DNA of 64,000 bases from Microglena sp. YARC (taxonomy: Eukaryota; Chlorophyta; Chlorophyceae; Chlamydomonadales; Chlamydomonadaceae). Positions 1 to 10,836 of this stretch are shown here, one piece after another (positions within the stretch are counted from its first letter, which is position 1; each line of letters starts with the position of its first letter). The stretch spans positions 47,114,343 to 47,178,342 of the forward strand of contig CM039464.1 in assembly GCA_022414725.1 (NCBI GenBank), in the 5' to 3' direction. The notes under the pieces are model-generated. The model saw nothing but the letters and a program-made list of their open reading frames with translations. It searched no databases and was not told where the DNA came from. The translations under genes were made by a program, and so were the position numbers.

Positions 1-610
1 GTCGGAACAGGCTTAGAACCACCAAGATATTTTTCTAAGCGTTACCATTTTTTATTAATAGAATAAGCTTTTATGTATATATTTATGTATATTATATACA
101 CATTGAAGATGTATCAATGGTATTATGTGATATATCGTACAATATATCAATATATTGTACGGTAGTATGATAGATCGCCCGATAACCTTAAGGACCAGAA
201 CGATACTGGCATCCGTTGTGCATGGTGGGCCAATCCCAATCAGAACCACACAGCAACTGTAGGATTCCTCTGGCATCCAGGAATGCACGGGCAGCGGCAA
301 TAAGCATGCACTCGTCATCATCATCATCATCATCATCACCATCGCCATCGTCATCATCACCATCGCCATTATTACCACCACCATCCTCCTCCTCCTCTTC
401 GCCCTCATCACCGTCATCATCATCACCATCACCATCCTCCTCCTCCTCTTCACCATCATCCCTTAGCTGGTAGGTTGTCACTTTATGCCGATTCCAACAA
501 CTGCTTGGGTGCGTTTGTGCATGCAATGTGCGATGTTTGTCTTTCTGGCTACAAGCAGCCCATGAAAAATACAAGAAGCCCTTGAAAAATACAAGCAGCC
601 CATAAGACAG
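1..610. repeat. AT-rich DNA and CAT/CTC triplet microsatellites
   Basis: An AT-rich start is followed at 310-470 by (CAT)n and (CTC)n triplet runs, and at about 555-605 by three copies of a 24-base unit containing AAAAATACAAG. ORFs here are low-complexity and open by repeat structure only. The minus-strand sequence at about 155-205 (GGTCCTTAAGGTTATCGG) recurs on the plus strand near 22318-22360. Confidence 0.6.
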
Positions 611-845
611 CTATTGTGAGCCATACAAGTATCAGGCGCGGCGCAAGCGGCGCAGAAAATTGGCTGAGAGTGGGTTTGAAATTGTCGGCGAGGTTTGATC
701 TGCCCCAGGTTTGGACGGGTGGAGAGTGGGTTTACGAGGCCCAGGGTTGGAACAAAACAACAAACATACAAACAATCAGACAACCGGGTGACTCTGGGGG
801 CTCCCGCCCCCCAGAAGGTGGGGCTCTGCCAAAAATGGGTAAGCC
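610..845 (+). repeat. Dispersed repeat family 1, fragment
   Basis: The 780-840 part (GACTCTGGGGGCTCCCGCCC, then GGGGCTCTGCCAAAAATGGG) matches the core of a family seen more fully at 52262-52610, 55433-55790, 61983-62200 and on the other strand at 18470-18715. The upstream part is too diverged to align by eye. Confidence 0.4.
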
Positions 846-904
846 GAATACAAGTATATCATGAGCCAGCCATTGGCCTAAGCCTAAATAGTGCACAGTA
901 TTTC

Positions 905-1075
905 ATTGTTTGGCTACATCTAGTAGCTTCTAGGCAGCTCCTTTCCCTCGTGTTTGAGCCAACCCAGAATTTAGGTAGTGCGTCTGAAAGCTGGTATGAC
1001 AGGCATTCAAATGCAGTTGAAAGCTTTGGGCTTGCCCCAGTGGCTGGCTAATGGAGCTGACGGGAAGCTGCCATG
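905..1075 (+). mobile_element. MITE-like element, family 3 (diverged copy)
   Basis: It starts GTAGCTTCTAGGCAGCTCC and contains GCAGTTGAAAGCTTTGGGCT and CCCAGTGGCTGGCT. The same internal sequence appears in reverse complement at 4312-4375, and the end sequence appears at 6815 and 10240. Confidence 0.5.
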
Positions 1076-1254
1076 GATAGCCACCAAAAAAATGAAACTG
1101 TGATAATGCAGCAATTCTGGACAGCTGATGCTGTCAGCTTCTAGCTGCACGAGGTTGCGTTCGTGCTGGCTGAATTGCCAGCCTGGCGAGCTGCCTGGAG
1201 GGTGCTATAAGTAGGCAGAAAGCATAAGGCTGCAGGATGCCTTGACTGACTTTG

Positions 1255-1400
1255 CTATCCCATTTGAAGTGTGATGTGTGATGTGTCCCATGGCCTCGTG
1301 TGATGCGCGTGTGATGTGATGATGTGGTGTGTGTGTGTGATGTGTGATGTGTCCCATGGCATGGTGATGTGTGATGTGTGATGCGTCCCTTGGCATTGTC
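1255..1400. repeat. GTGTGATGT-type microsatellite
   Basis: This stretch is dominated by imperfect GTGTGATGT units, with the phrase GTCCCATGGC recurring three times. No coding signal is seen. Confidence 0.7.
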
Positions 1401-1439
1401 CCTTTAGTGTATAGCTACAAAAAGGATGTACATAACCAC

Positions 1440-1790
1440 TTATGAGCATGCATGCACAAGGAAGTTGTCAACCTGTACCTTCGCCTGCACGCACAATATG
1501 AGTTCGATCAGGTAGCATGACATCATCTTGCAGGGTGTGTGTTGAGTGGCGGTGAAGCAGTTTGATTGTGATGATTTATCAATGCATGCATGCATGAGGG
1601 AGTTGAACACCTTTCCCTCTACCTGTGTGCATGATATGAGTTACATCAGGCAGTATAGCATTGGGCATGTGCTGGCGCAGTTTAATTTATCACCGCATGC
1701 ATGAGGGAGTTGCCTACCTTTCGCCTCGGCTGCAGACATGATATCGCGTCAGATCACGTAGTATGGCTACGGGTTATCGACGAGTGTCGG
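1440..1790. repeat. Three diverged ~125-bp tandem copies
   Basis: GCATGCATG followed by AGGGAGTTG, an ACCTTTCGCCT-like stretch and ATGATATGAG recurs at about 1447, 1583 and 1695. From here to the element at 2491 I see no gene. Confidence 0.55.
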
Positions 1791-2490
1791 AGAAGCAATT
1801 CGATTGCGATCCTTTTGAAAAGCTGGATAAAAGCAAGGTTTCTATGGGGGGATAATAAACGAAGGGAGGAGACGGCTGGTGGCGTGGCGTCACGTGACGT
1901 TAAGGGCTGGAGTGATGTTCTGGATCACGAGTGGCCGTAGGCGGCCTAGCGAATGGGCGCAATGAGGTCGCTTTGGAGTAACAGAGCAGGAAGGAAGAAG
2001 GATCCAGGAGGGGAGGCTCAAGGGCAGGAGCAACAGAGCAGTGGACGTGGGTGAATTAAGATGCTGGCAATATTTATGATCAGCGATGGTAGGCGGAAAA
2101 GCTAGAATGCACGAGTAGAGTGCGTGGATGCAACACAAGAGACAAAGCGGGGGTGTTGGCAAAGTAGCAGGCCGGCGAGCCTCCCAAGGCGGATGTTGAC
2201 GTGCCAGTTAGGTCGCCAGGAAAACTCAACTACCAACCAACGTGGCAACGTGGAGCTGCGAGCTGGACTGTCGGGTACTTCGGTTGTTCCGTTCAACTTC
2301 AGTATTTATGGCGTTGGGGTTTGAGCCGGGATACGAAGCTACGGGGCTTTCCCTCTGGGCTTTCCTACATGGAATTAGGAAAGCAAGGGTGTCTGCTGTA
2401 TCGAGATGGCAGGTATTTTGGTATTTTCGGGGTGGTAGACTGGGTATTTTCAAGGGGTCGTTTTCGGAGGGGAGAACTTTGTTTTTCTCA

Positions 2491-3340
2491 CAGCCTGTTT
2501 CCAATTGAGGGTTAGACCGGGTTATGGAGCATAACCGTCCTCGGCAATCGGAAACACTCGAAAACTTGTACTTCGCTCGACCGACTTGTACACCATTTTC
2601 CGGCAAATTATTATGACGTGCCGGTGCAGATCGGGGTTACTCTGAACCGTCCCCCCCCCCCACCCACCCACCCACCCACGGTTAAGCGTAACCCCGATCG
2701 GCCATGGTTCCACGCTGGCAATTAAACCCGCAGCGGTCACTTGCGGCCATCATATGGAGTTGAGCGCGAGCGCTGCAATCGTATAGATCGCGCAGTCCCG
2801 CGCGACCCCTTCAATTCCCCAATCAACTCCATCCCTCCTTGCATAGCCCCTTGGGCCCAGAAGCGTCAGAAGGATCTGGAAAGCATGAGATCAGGGGCAC
2901 ATTCAGATTCGTGCGCAAATGCTATTTATCAGTAACGAGCAACGCACCTGGTACAGATCTCGCTGCGTTTCCAGCTCATAATGGCGTCTCTTCCTATTTT
3001 AAAAAAGCAGAAGCTCCTGGGATATGGTAACGAAATGGAACAGGACGGGGGCCACGACTTGGAGCCAGAATATGAACTCGTCCATTGCGAGACGTTTGAA
3101 GACAAGAAAGGCAAGCCGGCGAGTAAATAATCCAACGCTTCCACGCTGTCGAACAACTGATTTAACGATCACATAACCCAGGTCTTCCCATAACCCAGAT
3201 TTCAGGGACAATCGGAAACACTAAATTGTACAGCGGGGTTACGCGACAGGAAGCTGGCTAGAACACGGGTTACGAGTACTGCCGCACTACAGTTTGCGGG
3301 GTTATCCATAACCGTAACCTGGTCTTATGGAAACAGGCTG
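2491..3340. mobile_element. 850-bp DNA transposon-like element with terminal inverted repeats and 3-bp TSD
   Basis: The left end is CAGCCTGTTTCCAATTGAGG and the right end is GGTCTTATGGAAACAGGCTG. The outer 14 bases are perfect inverted repeats, and similarity continues inward (GACCGGGTTATGGA against the complement of TCCATAACCGTAACCTGGTC). The element is bounded by TCA on both sides (2488-2490 and 3341-3343), a 3-base target duplication. No transposase ORF is visible, so it is probably non-autonomous. Superfamily not assigned. Confidence 0.7.
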
Positions 3341-4300
3341 TCAGAGACTCTGGGTTTTCTTCTTTTTTTATGCCCGACGGGAACAGCAACCCGGCCACCC
3401 GGCCCCAACCCGGCCCCAACCCGGCCACCCGGCCCAACAACCCTGTTTCGAACGTGTCGAGCTGTCGTTTCGGTTAGTATCAGTTATATCTGGACGGGTC
3501 TGTACGGGTCTGCAAGTGATCTCGAACTAGAAGAACTAACGGAAAGCATACACTCGATCTCTTGTTTCGTCCCTTTCCCTTAGCGAGCAGATGCCCGCCA
3601 CTGTTCGCTTCTAATTATAGCTCCTTCAATCCCCTACAGCCTGTTACTCTCCTGATTCGCCTGCAACGAGAAGGATGAAGGGTGTATCCTCCGTGAGTGA
3701 CACCTGTAGTGGTCTCGTTCGATGCTCCTCCTCCTCACATGCGTTGCCCCCCCCCCCCCCCCCCCCCCCCCTGTTAAGCTCTGAATCCTCTTAATGGAGC
3801 TCGAGGAATCAGTTTGGGGAAGATATACTCTCGGATCTCTTCCCCTTGGGTTGCGTTTTCGCCTAGATTTTCCTCTCTGCCCACCTGTCAACTGCTTCGA
3901 TTATTCTTCGCACTAATGCGAATTGGGGAATGCTGTAGTTCGGCTACCTGCATGGCAATGCGAATGGAATCAGGGAATAGCTCAGGGGCTTGTGGCCTCT
4001 CGACAGCAAATGAGATATGGCTGTGCTATATCATCATCATCATCATCCCCTGGTCCACGTATCTTGGGGGTTAAGCTCTTGTAGAAACACTGCCTGTTAT
4101 TCACTGTTGCTTTTTGGGGCTACTCATAGCAGCTTCCAACCTGTAGTGTATGACGCATATGACTCCTTACATTCCCCAATCAGACACCACGTTTTCCTCA
4201 TGTACCACATTTGGTTTCAAGCTTAGTCTAACGGAGGTTTGGGGCACCTCGCCAGGAAGTCGATCGGAAACCATGTTTTACTCATATACCACACGACCAG
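3341..4300. other. Non-coding stretch with CCCGGCC repeats and a 30-base C tract
   Basis: At 3390-3440 there are repeats of CCCGGCCACCCGGCCC, and at 3745-3772 an uninterrupted C run. The phrase AAGCTC-TG, then CACTGCCTGTTATTCA (4073-4110) recurs at about 4683-4718. No gene recognised. Confidence 0.5.
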
Positions 4301-4455
4301 CTCCAATAGCCCCCCACTGGGGCAATCCCAAAGCTTTCAACTGCATTGGAATGCCCATCATGCCAGCTGTAAGACACACTAGCTAGCTGCAGGTTTGGCC
4401 CAAGGGTGGGGGAAATGAGCTGGCTAGAAGCTGCTACGCACAGCTAAGAAAAGAA
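4300..4455 (-). mobile_element. MITE-like element, family 3 (reverse copy)
   Basis: The sequence CCCAAAGCTTTCAACTGCAT is the complement of the segment near 1015-1035, and the right end GGCTAGAAGCTGCT-ACGCACAGCTAAGAAAAG resembles the right ends at 6950-6975 and 10385-10412. Confidence 0.5.
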
Positions 4456-4744
4456 ACAGTGCCCCTGAGAGAGGAGACGTAAAATAAACTCAGCAAATCA
4501 CTGCCGAGGCAGGACAGCAGCACAGCCTGCCGACATCCAATTTTATAACAGGAAGCACGGGGTTTTGAAGGCACCCCCACAAACCTGAAAAACAGACTAG
4601 GTCAAGCCAAAAAAAGGAAACAAACTAGAGGCGGAAGGAGAGCGAAAAGGGGAGGGATGCCCCTGGTCCATACCTCATGAGATTAAGCTCTGGTATAATC
4701 ACTGCCTGTTGTTCATTGATCCGAATCTATATCGCGCTCAGGCT

Positions 4745-5130
4745 AGTTGGTTCAGTACGACCCATCAACCTGATAGGTTCAGTACGACCCATCAACCTGA
4801 CAGGTTCAGTACGACCCATCAACCTGACAGGTTCAGTACGACCCATCAACCTGATAGGTTCAGTACGACCCATCAACCTGACAGGTTCAGTACGACCCAT
4901 CAACCTGACAGGTTCAGTACGACCCATCAACCTGACAGGTTCAGTACGACCCATCAACCTGACAGGTTCAGTACGACCCATCAACCTGACAGGTTCAGTA
5001 CGACCCATCAACCTGACAGGTTCAGTACGACCCATCAACCTGACAGGTTCAGTACGACCCATCAACCTGACAGGTTCAGTACGACCCATCAACCTGACAG
5101 GTTCAGTACGACCCATCAACCTGACAGGTC
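4745..5130. repeat. 27-bp minisatellite, about 14 copies
   Basis: The unit contains TTCAGTACGACCCATCAACC followed by TGACAGG, almost invariant over 14 copies. Because 27 is a multiple of three, three of the six frames stay open across the array, giving repetitive ORFs (SVRPINLTG and similar) that I regard as artefacts. Confidence 0.9.
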
Positions 5131-5389
5131 TGCGTTTCGAGCCCTTGCCTGGTTCCCAAATTTCAGACCTGCCGCCTTGGAAAAGACAGAGGACTTCCAT
5201 CTGTGCTGTAGTGCGGTAGTATAAGCTCAGTAGTGGTCTGTGAACCAACCCCCCTCATAATAACTATTCCCTAGCACAAGCGAACGGGGAGGTTCCTTCA
5301 ACCTCACGCCCCGTGGCAAGGCGTATGAATTTCCATTTTAATCCCAATCTCTGGCAACGCTTCTCACTGTGATACCCAACTTCCAAATT

Positions 5390-5900
5390 ACAGAAGCTAA
5401 ACCTGAATAACTCAGGGTCTGATTGCAGCCTTTCAGAGTCCTCTATACCCACACTCAGACTGTTACACCCAACTGTCCACACTCCTCCTTTCAGAGTCCT
5501 CTATACCCATTCTCACACTGTGACACCCAACTTCCAAACTGCAGCGGTTAAACCTGAATGACTCAGGGTCTGATTGCAGCCTGTCAGAGTCCCCTACACC
5601 CACACTCAGACTGTGATACCCAACTATCCACACTCCTCCTTTCAGAGTCCTCTGTATCCATACTCACACTGTGACACCCAACTTCCAAATGCAGAGGTCA
5701 AACCTGAATGACTCAGGGTCTGATAGCAGCCTTTCAGATTCCTCTACACCCACACTCAGACTGTGATACCCAACTATCCACACTCCTCCTGTCAGAGTCC
5801 TCTGTATCCATACCCACACTGTGATATGCAACTTCCAAACTGCAGAAGCTAAACCTGAGTAACTCAGGGTCTGATTGCAGCCTTTCAGAGTCCTCTACAC
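5390..5900. repeat. ~150-bp tandem repeat, about 3.5 copies
   Basis: ACTCAGGGTCTGATTGCAGC recurs near 5411, 5561, 5713 and 5862, each followed by CTTTCAGAGTCCTCTA-like text and two CCCAACT(T/A)-CCA segments. No coding evidence. Confidence 0.8.
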
Positions 5901-5949
5901 CCACACTCTCCAAACGAGGACCTCGACCAGTAAAGTCGTTCAAGGTGGG

Positions 5950-6760
5950 AAACAATGGGGTTCTTATGTTTGTTTAGCTTGGGCCACAGTCTTGCCCCTG
6001 ACAAGTCGATGGGGTGCCTCTGGCAATGGGGTTCTTTTTTTTGTTTGGTTGTTTGGCTTGGGCCACAGTCTTGCCTCTGACAAGTCGATGGGGTGCCTCT
6101 GGCAATGGGGTTCTTATTTTGTTTGGTTGTTTGGCTTGGGCCACAGTCTTGCCTCTGACAAGTCGATGGGGTGCCTCTAGCAATGGGGTTCTTTTTTTTG
6201 TTTGGTTGTTTGGCTTGGGCCACAGTCTTGCCTCTGACAAGTCGATGGGGTGCCTCTGGCAATGGGGTTCTTTTTTTTGTTTGGTTGTTTGGCTTGGGCC
6301 ACAGTCTTGCCTCTGACAAGTCGATGGGGTGCCTCTGGCAATGGGGTTCTTTTTTTTGTTTGGTTGTTTGGCTTGGGCCACAGTCTTGCCTCTGACAAGT
6401 CGATGGGGTGCCTCTGGCAATGGGGTTCTTTTCTTTGTTTGGTTGTATGGCTTGGGCCACAGTCTTGCCTCTGACAAGTCGATGGGGTGCCTCTGGCAAT
6501 GGGGTTCTTTTTTTTGTTTGGTTGTTTGGCTTGGGCCACAGTCTTGCCTCTGACAAGTCGATGGGGTGCCTCTGGCAATGGGGTTATTTTTTTGTTTGTT
6601 TGTTTGTTTGTTTGTTTGTTTGTTTGTTTGTTTGTTTGTTTGTTTGTTTGTTTGTTTGGCTTGGGCCACAGTCTTGCCTCTGACAAGTCGTTGGGGTGCC
6701 TCTGCCTCTTTTTTTTTGTGCTTGGGCCACAGTCTTCCCCCTGACAAGTCGATGCACTTT
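5950..6760. repeat. 79-bp tandem repeat, about 9 copies, with a TTTG expansion
   Basis: The unit contains GGCTTGGGCCACAGTCTTGC, then CTCTGACAAGTCGATGGGG. In one unit a poly-T/TTTG part has expanded to about 16 TTTG copies (6592-6657). ORFs of up to 257 codons across it are repeat artefacts. Confidence 0.9.
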
Positions 6761-6799
6761 TGTGTATTTCCGAATCACTAGTATAGGATAATAACCAGT

Positions 6800-6980
6800 G
6801 TTTGCATTTTCAGCTACAAGCAGCAGCTTCTAGGCAGCTCCCCTGTCTGGCTATTCAGCCAAACTTAGCGCAACCTCAAGCACATGAAAGCCGGCATAAT
6901 CACCTTTCCCAGAACTGCTGTAATAGTTCAGTGCAGCCCAGTGGCTCAGGGAGCTGCCTAGGAGCTGCTAAGAAGAACCG
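6800..6980. mobile_element. MITE-like element, family 3
   Basis: The left end TTTTCAGCTACAAGCAGCAG-CTTCTAGGCAGCTCCCC and the right end GGGAGCTGCCTAGGAGCTGC are inverted repeats. The length is about 175 bp and there is no ORF. The best sibling is 10230-10412. Confidence 0.65.
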
Positions 6981-7029
6981 GAAAGAAAAACCGTAAAGAA
7001 AAACCCTGATTATGACTCAATGACTACTG

Positions 7030-7046
7030 TGCAAGTGTGTGTGTGT

Positions 7047-7094
<48 letters not shown>

Positions 7095-7131
7095 GGGGGG
7101 GGGCGTACGTGTGTGTGTGTTTGCGAAGGGT

Positions 7132-7162
<31 letters not shown>

Positions 7163-7286
7163 GGGGGTAGATAGGGTACTGCGCAAGGCCACCATTTGAT
7201 AAAAACACCCCACACAATAGTTTTTTGCTACGAGTTTGTGTTTTATTAGATGCCCCCCCCTGGGAGTGGCCCTTCATACCTTCAAC

Positions 7287-7310
<24 letters not shown>
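7030..7310. repeat. GT microsatellite with poly-G and poly-C tracts
   Basis: (GT)n runs at 7034-7092 and 7118-7144 are interspersed with G tracts at about 7092-7103 and 7145-7167; a C tract at 7287-7303 is followed by (CA)n just before the decayed exon A copy. Confidence 0.9.
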
Positions 7311-7319
<9 letters not shown>

Positions 7320-7325
7320 CCACAG

Positions 7326-7639
7326 GAGCACCTGGGTGACACCTTGAACAGCGTCAAATCAGCACTCTCCCGTGTGTCTTCTCATGCCAAGCTATGTGAT
7401 CAGCAGCACCTCAATCCCACACCCTACCCACACACCCTACCCACACACACCCTACTACCACACACCCTACTACCACAACCTATCCCCCCACACCCTACTA
7501 CCACACCCTACCCACATACCCTACCCACACACACCCTACTACCACACCCTACCCCCCAACACCCTACCCCCACACCCATACGTCCCTCCACACACACCCT
7601 ACCCACGCACCCTCCTCCCCCCCACACACACTCCCACAG
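7326..7639 (+). repeat. Decayed copy of exon A start plus CCCTAC(CA)-rich spacer
   Basis: Bases 7326-7412 repeat the first 87 bases of exon A with a few substitutions, behind an identical CACAG. The remaining 225 bases are CACACCCTACCACC-type low complexity up to the true acceptor. Confidence 0.8.
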
Positions 7640-7873
7640 GAGCACCTGGGTGACACCTTGAACTGCGCCAAATCAGCTCTCTCCCATGTGTCTTCTCATG
7701 CCCAGCTACGTGATCAGCAGCACCTTCGTGAGGTTGCAGGAGACGCGCTAAAGCATTCCATTGCAGAGGACTGGTTGCCCGAGTACCGTCCCACCTCTGT
7801 GGTGCCTTCCGGGAGGGGTGCTAACACAGTTCTGGAGTCTGTTACTCATATCAGCTCCTCGCTCATCCTGAAT
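7640..7873 (+). CDS. Exon A: N-terminal extension before PK domain 1
   Basis: This is a 78-codon open segment between CCCACAG and AATGTGGGT, phase 0 at both ends, beginning [12 protein letters not shown] and ending [11 protein letters not shown] do not recognise a domain. Spliced to the next exon it reads [17 protein letters not shown], so it lies just before the first PK barrel strand, where the other two PK domains also have linkers. A decayed copy of its first 87 bases lies at 7326-7412 behind another CACAG, so the acceptor edge is duplicated. Upstream exons are expected but were not found. It could be the C-terminal part of something preceding PK domain 1. Confidence 0.55.
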
Positions 7874-7924
7874 GTGGGTCCCTCTTTTTTACAGTATCTT
7901 TGGGTGCTCGAACGAGCCTTCCTG

Positions 7925-7983
<59 letters not shown>

Positions 7984-7993
7984 AGGAAGGCTC

Positions 7994-8049
<56 letters not shown>

Positions 8050-10800
8050 AAATTAATATATCAAATTAATATTAATATCAATATCATACATCAAACTCAA
8101 ATTCCTCCTCACAGGGAATGCCGATGCCTATGAAGACAAAGGTGGCTGAATGTTAAATTAAAATTAAAATTAAATTAAAATTCCTCCTTAAAGCAAGTTC
8201 CAATGTGTAGGAAGACCAAGTTGGCTGAAAACCATGTAATAACTCAAATTCAAATTCAAATTCAAATTAAATTCAAATTCCTCCTCACAGGAAGTGCCGA
8301 TGCATAGGAAAACCAAGATTGCTTGTTGCCTTGGGCCTGCCTGTTGGGATGAGGAGACCCTGACCAAAATGGTGATGGCAGGAATGGACGCAGCATTCAT
8401 CTATGCATCCTGCCTCCCTCGATTCCCTGGATATGAGGACTACAAGCCTATTTTGGAGACTCTGAAGAAAGTAAGAGGATTTAGGGTTTGGGTTCATCAA
8501 TGCCAGGGTCCCACTTCCAGAAGTGAAAATCCTTTCGATACAAATACAAAATGTATTCTGCCTCCCTCGATACTCTGTGTACAAAGATTACAAGCCTATC
8601 TTGGGAGACCCTGAAGAAAGTGGGTGTAGGGTTTGGTTCATCTATGCAGGGGTCCTGCGTCCTGGGGTGAAAATCCTTTCGGTAATAAAAAAAATACAAA
8701 AGAATAAAAAACAATTCTGCATCCCTTGATACCCTGGGGTTGAAGATTACAAGCCTATCTTGAAAAATCTGAAGAAAGTATGAGGATATAGGGCTCCGGT
8801 TCATCAATGCATCCTGCCTCCCGCTATCCCCTGGCAACGAAGACTACAAGCCTATCTTGGAAACCCTTAAGAAAGTATGAGGATGTAGGCTTCCAGTTCA
8901 TCAATGCGTCCTGCCTCCCTCGATCCCCTGGGTATGACGACTACAAGCCTATTTGGGATAACCTGAAGAAAGTAAGAGGATTTAGTGTTCCGGTTCATCT
9001 ATGCTGGGGTCCAACTTCCTGGGGTGAAATCCTTTCAATACAACTGAATGCATCCTGCCTTCCTCAATACCCTGGGCATGAGGATAACAAGCCTATCTTG
9101 GGAGACCCTGAAGAAAGTAAGCGGGTGTAGGGTTTGGGTTCATCTATGCTGGGGTCCCACTTCCTGGGGTGAAAATCCTTTCGATACAAATGAAAACATG
9201 CATTCTGCATCCCTTGATATCCTGGGTATGAAGATAACAAGCCTATCTTGGGAGACCCTGGAGAAATTATGAGGATGTAGGGTTCTAGTTCATCAAGGCA
9301 TCCTGCCTCCCTCGATACCCTGGGTACGAAGATTACAAGCATATCTTGGAGGCCCTGAAAAAAGTTGTAGGATGTAGGGTTCCGGTTCATCAATGCATCC
9401 TGCCTCCCTTGACACCCTGGGTATTAAGATTACAAGCATACCTTGTAACCTCCGAGAAAGGTACGAGGATGTAGAGCAAACAGGCTGGCTCCCTCAACCT
9501 CAGGCCTAGTAATACAGCCTACATTTTTTTATTGGTGAGAGGATGTAGGGTTTAGGTTCATCAACATCAGCACATCCTTCGTGCCGATTGGCAACAAGTG
9601 TGAAACAAGTGTGAAACAAGTGTGAAACAAGTGTGAAACATTTAAGCCAGTCTTGAATACCAGAAGAATATTTATTATGCCGATGTAGGGATGTTTAACC
9701 TGGACTGAGATATTACTATTCCTTGTTGAAGGTTGGACAAGCCCCTTTCGCCTATTTGGCTAACCCTGGACTGTAACATCATGCTTGCACCACCATGCTC
9801 AGGTTTCCAATGACTGTAACAAACACATCACACGTCTCATCGACATGCCTGGGCCGACTATGTATACTGCCATGCTGCGAGGAGGCAGAGACATCGATTT
9901 GGAGACTGGTGAGGACTGTTGCTGGTCACAATAATTGTCAATCTAATTTTTCAATCTATATGTTGGCAGGGAAATGATGCGCCAAACGAAGAGTATGATG
10001 ATAACGATATTGAAAATAACCACAAAGCTGTATATATAGTTAAGGTTTTCGGAATAACGCTCGAAGGAACAAAACTTGATTTGGAGAACGACGTACCGAC
10101 GACCATAACGTTGTCATCGACAGGCCATTGTTGGCCCAAGGCAAGCCCACTCCACAACATTCGGAAGGGGTCTTAGAACAAATCCTCAGAAAAAGAAAGG
10201 CAATATTGCAGCAAGCACTGTTTTTCTTTTCAGCTAAAAGCATCAGCGTCTGGGTAGCTCCCCTTACTGAATATTCAGCCAAAGCTAATGCAACTTAGTG
10301 GGTCTGGAAGCTGACAGAATCCGTTGCCCTGAACTGTCGAAATCTTGGGGCTTAGCCCTGTGGCTGGCTCAGGGAGCTGCCTAGAAGCTGCTGCTCGTAG
10401 CTGAAAAGAAAACTATAGTATGAGCAAGCAACCAAGATTGCAGTTGCACACATATATAGAGACCTGAATCTAGGCAGATACACGGATTTGACATTTCTTG
10501 CGTATTATTTTTCCTCTTGCCCCTCCTGTCTCCCCCCTCAGCTATCCATTTAGTGGACCATCCCCCTGCATACCCTCCCCCCTCCCACGAGCCCTTCCCT
10601 TCGTTTTATTTTGAATTCTTTTATTTTGCTCTGTTTTTGTTTGTTTGTGGTTCGCTTGCCCCCCCCCCCCCCCCCCCCCTCCCCCCTCCCGGCCTCCCCT
10701 TCACCCCCCTCCCCTTCACACACCTTCACCCATCCCGTCCCCTCCATGCCCCCCCCCCCCCCCCTCACACACCTTCTCCCCATCCCCTCCCCCTCCTTCA

Positions 10801-10836
<36 letters not shown>

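Noticed and set aside
4677..5248. Repetitive ORFs (SVRPINLTG, QPDRFSTTH) across the 27-bp array
   Set aside because: The period is a multiple of three and several frames are open at once; no flanking coding context or homology.
5885..6747. ORFs of up to 257 codons across the 79-bp array
   Set aside because: Opposite strands and several frames are open; the repeat includes poly-T and TTTG slippage.
9970..10095. Open segment [19 protein letters not shown]... considered as the B-domain exon of PK domain 1
   Set aside because: Its codon use is AT-rich and no donor gives the phase needed by exon D; the 9803-9908 segment fits both phases and aligns with domain 3.
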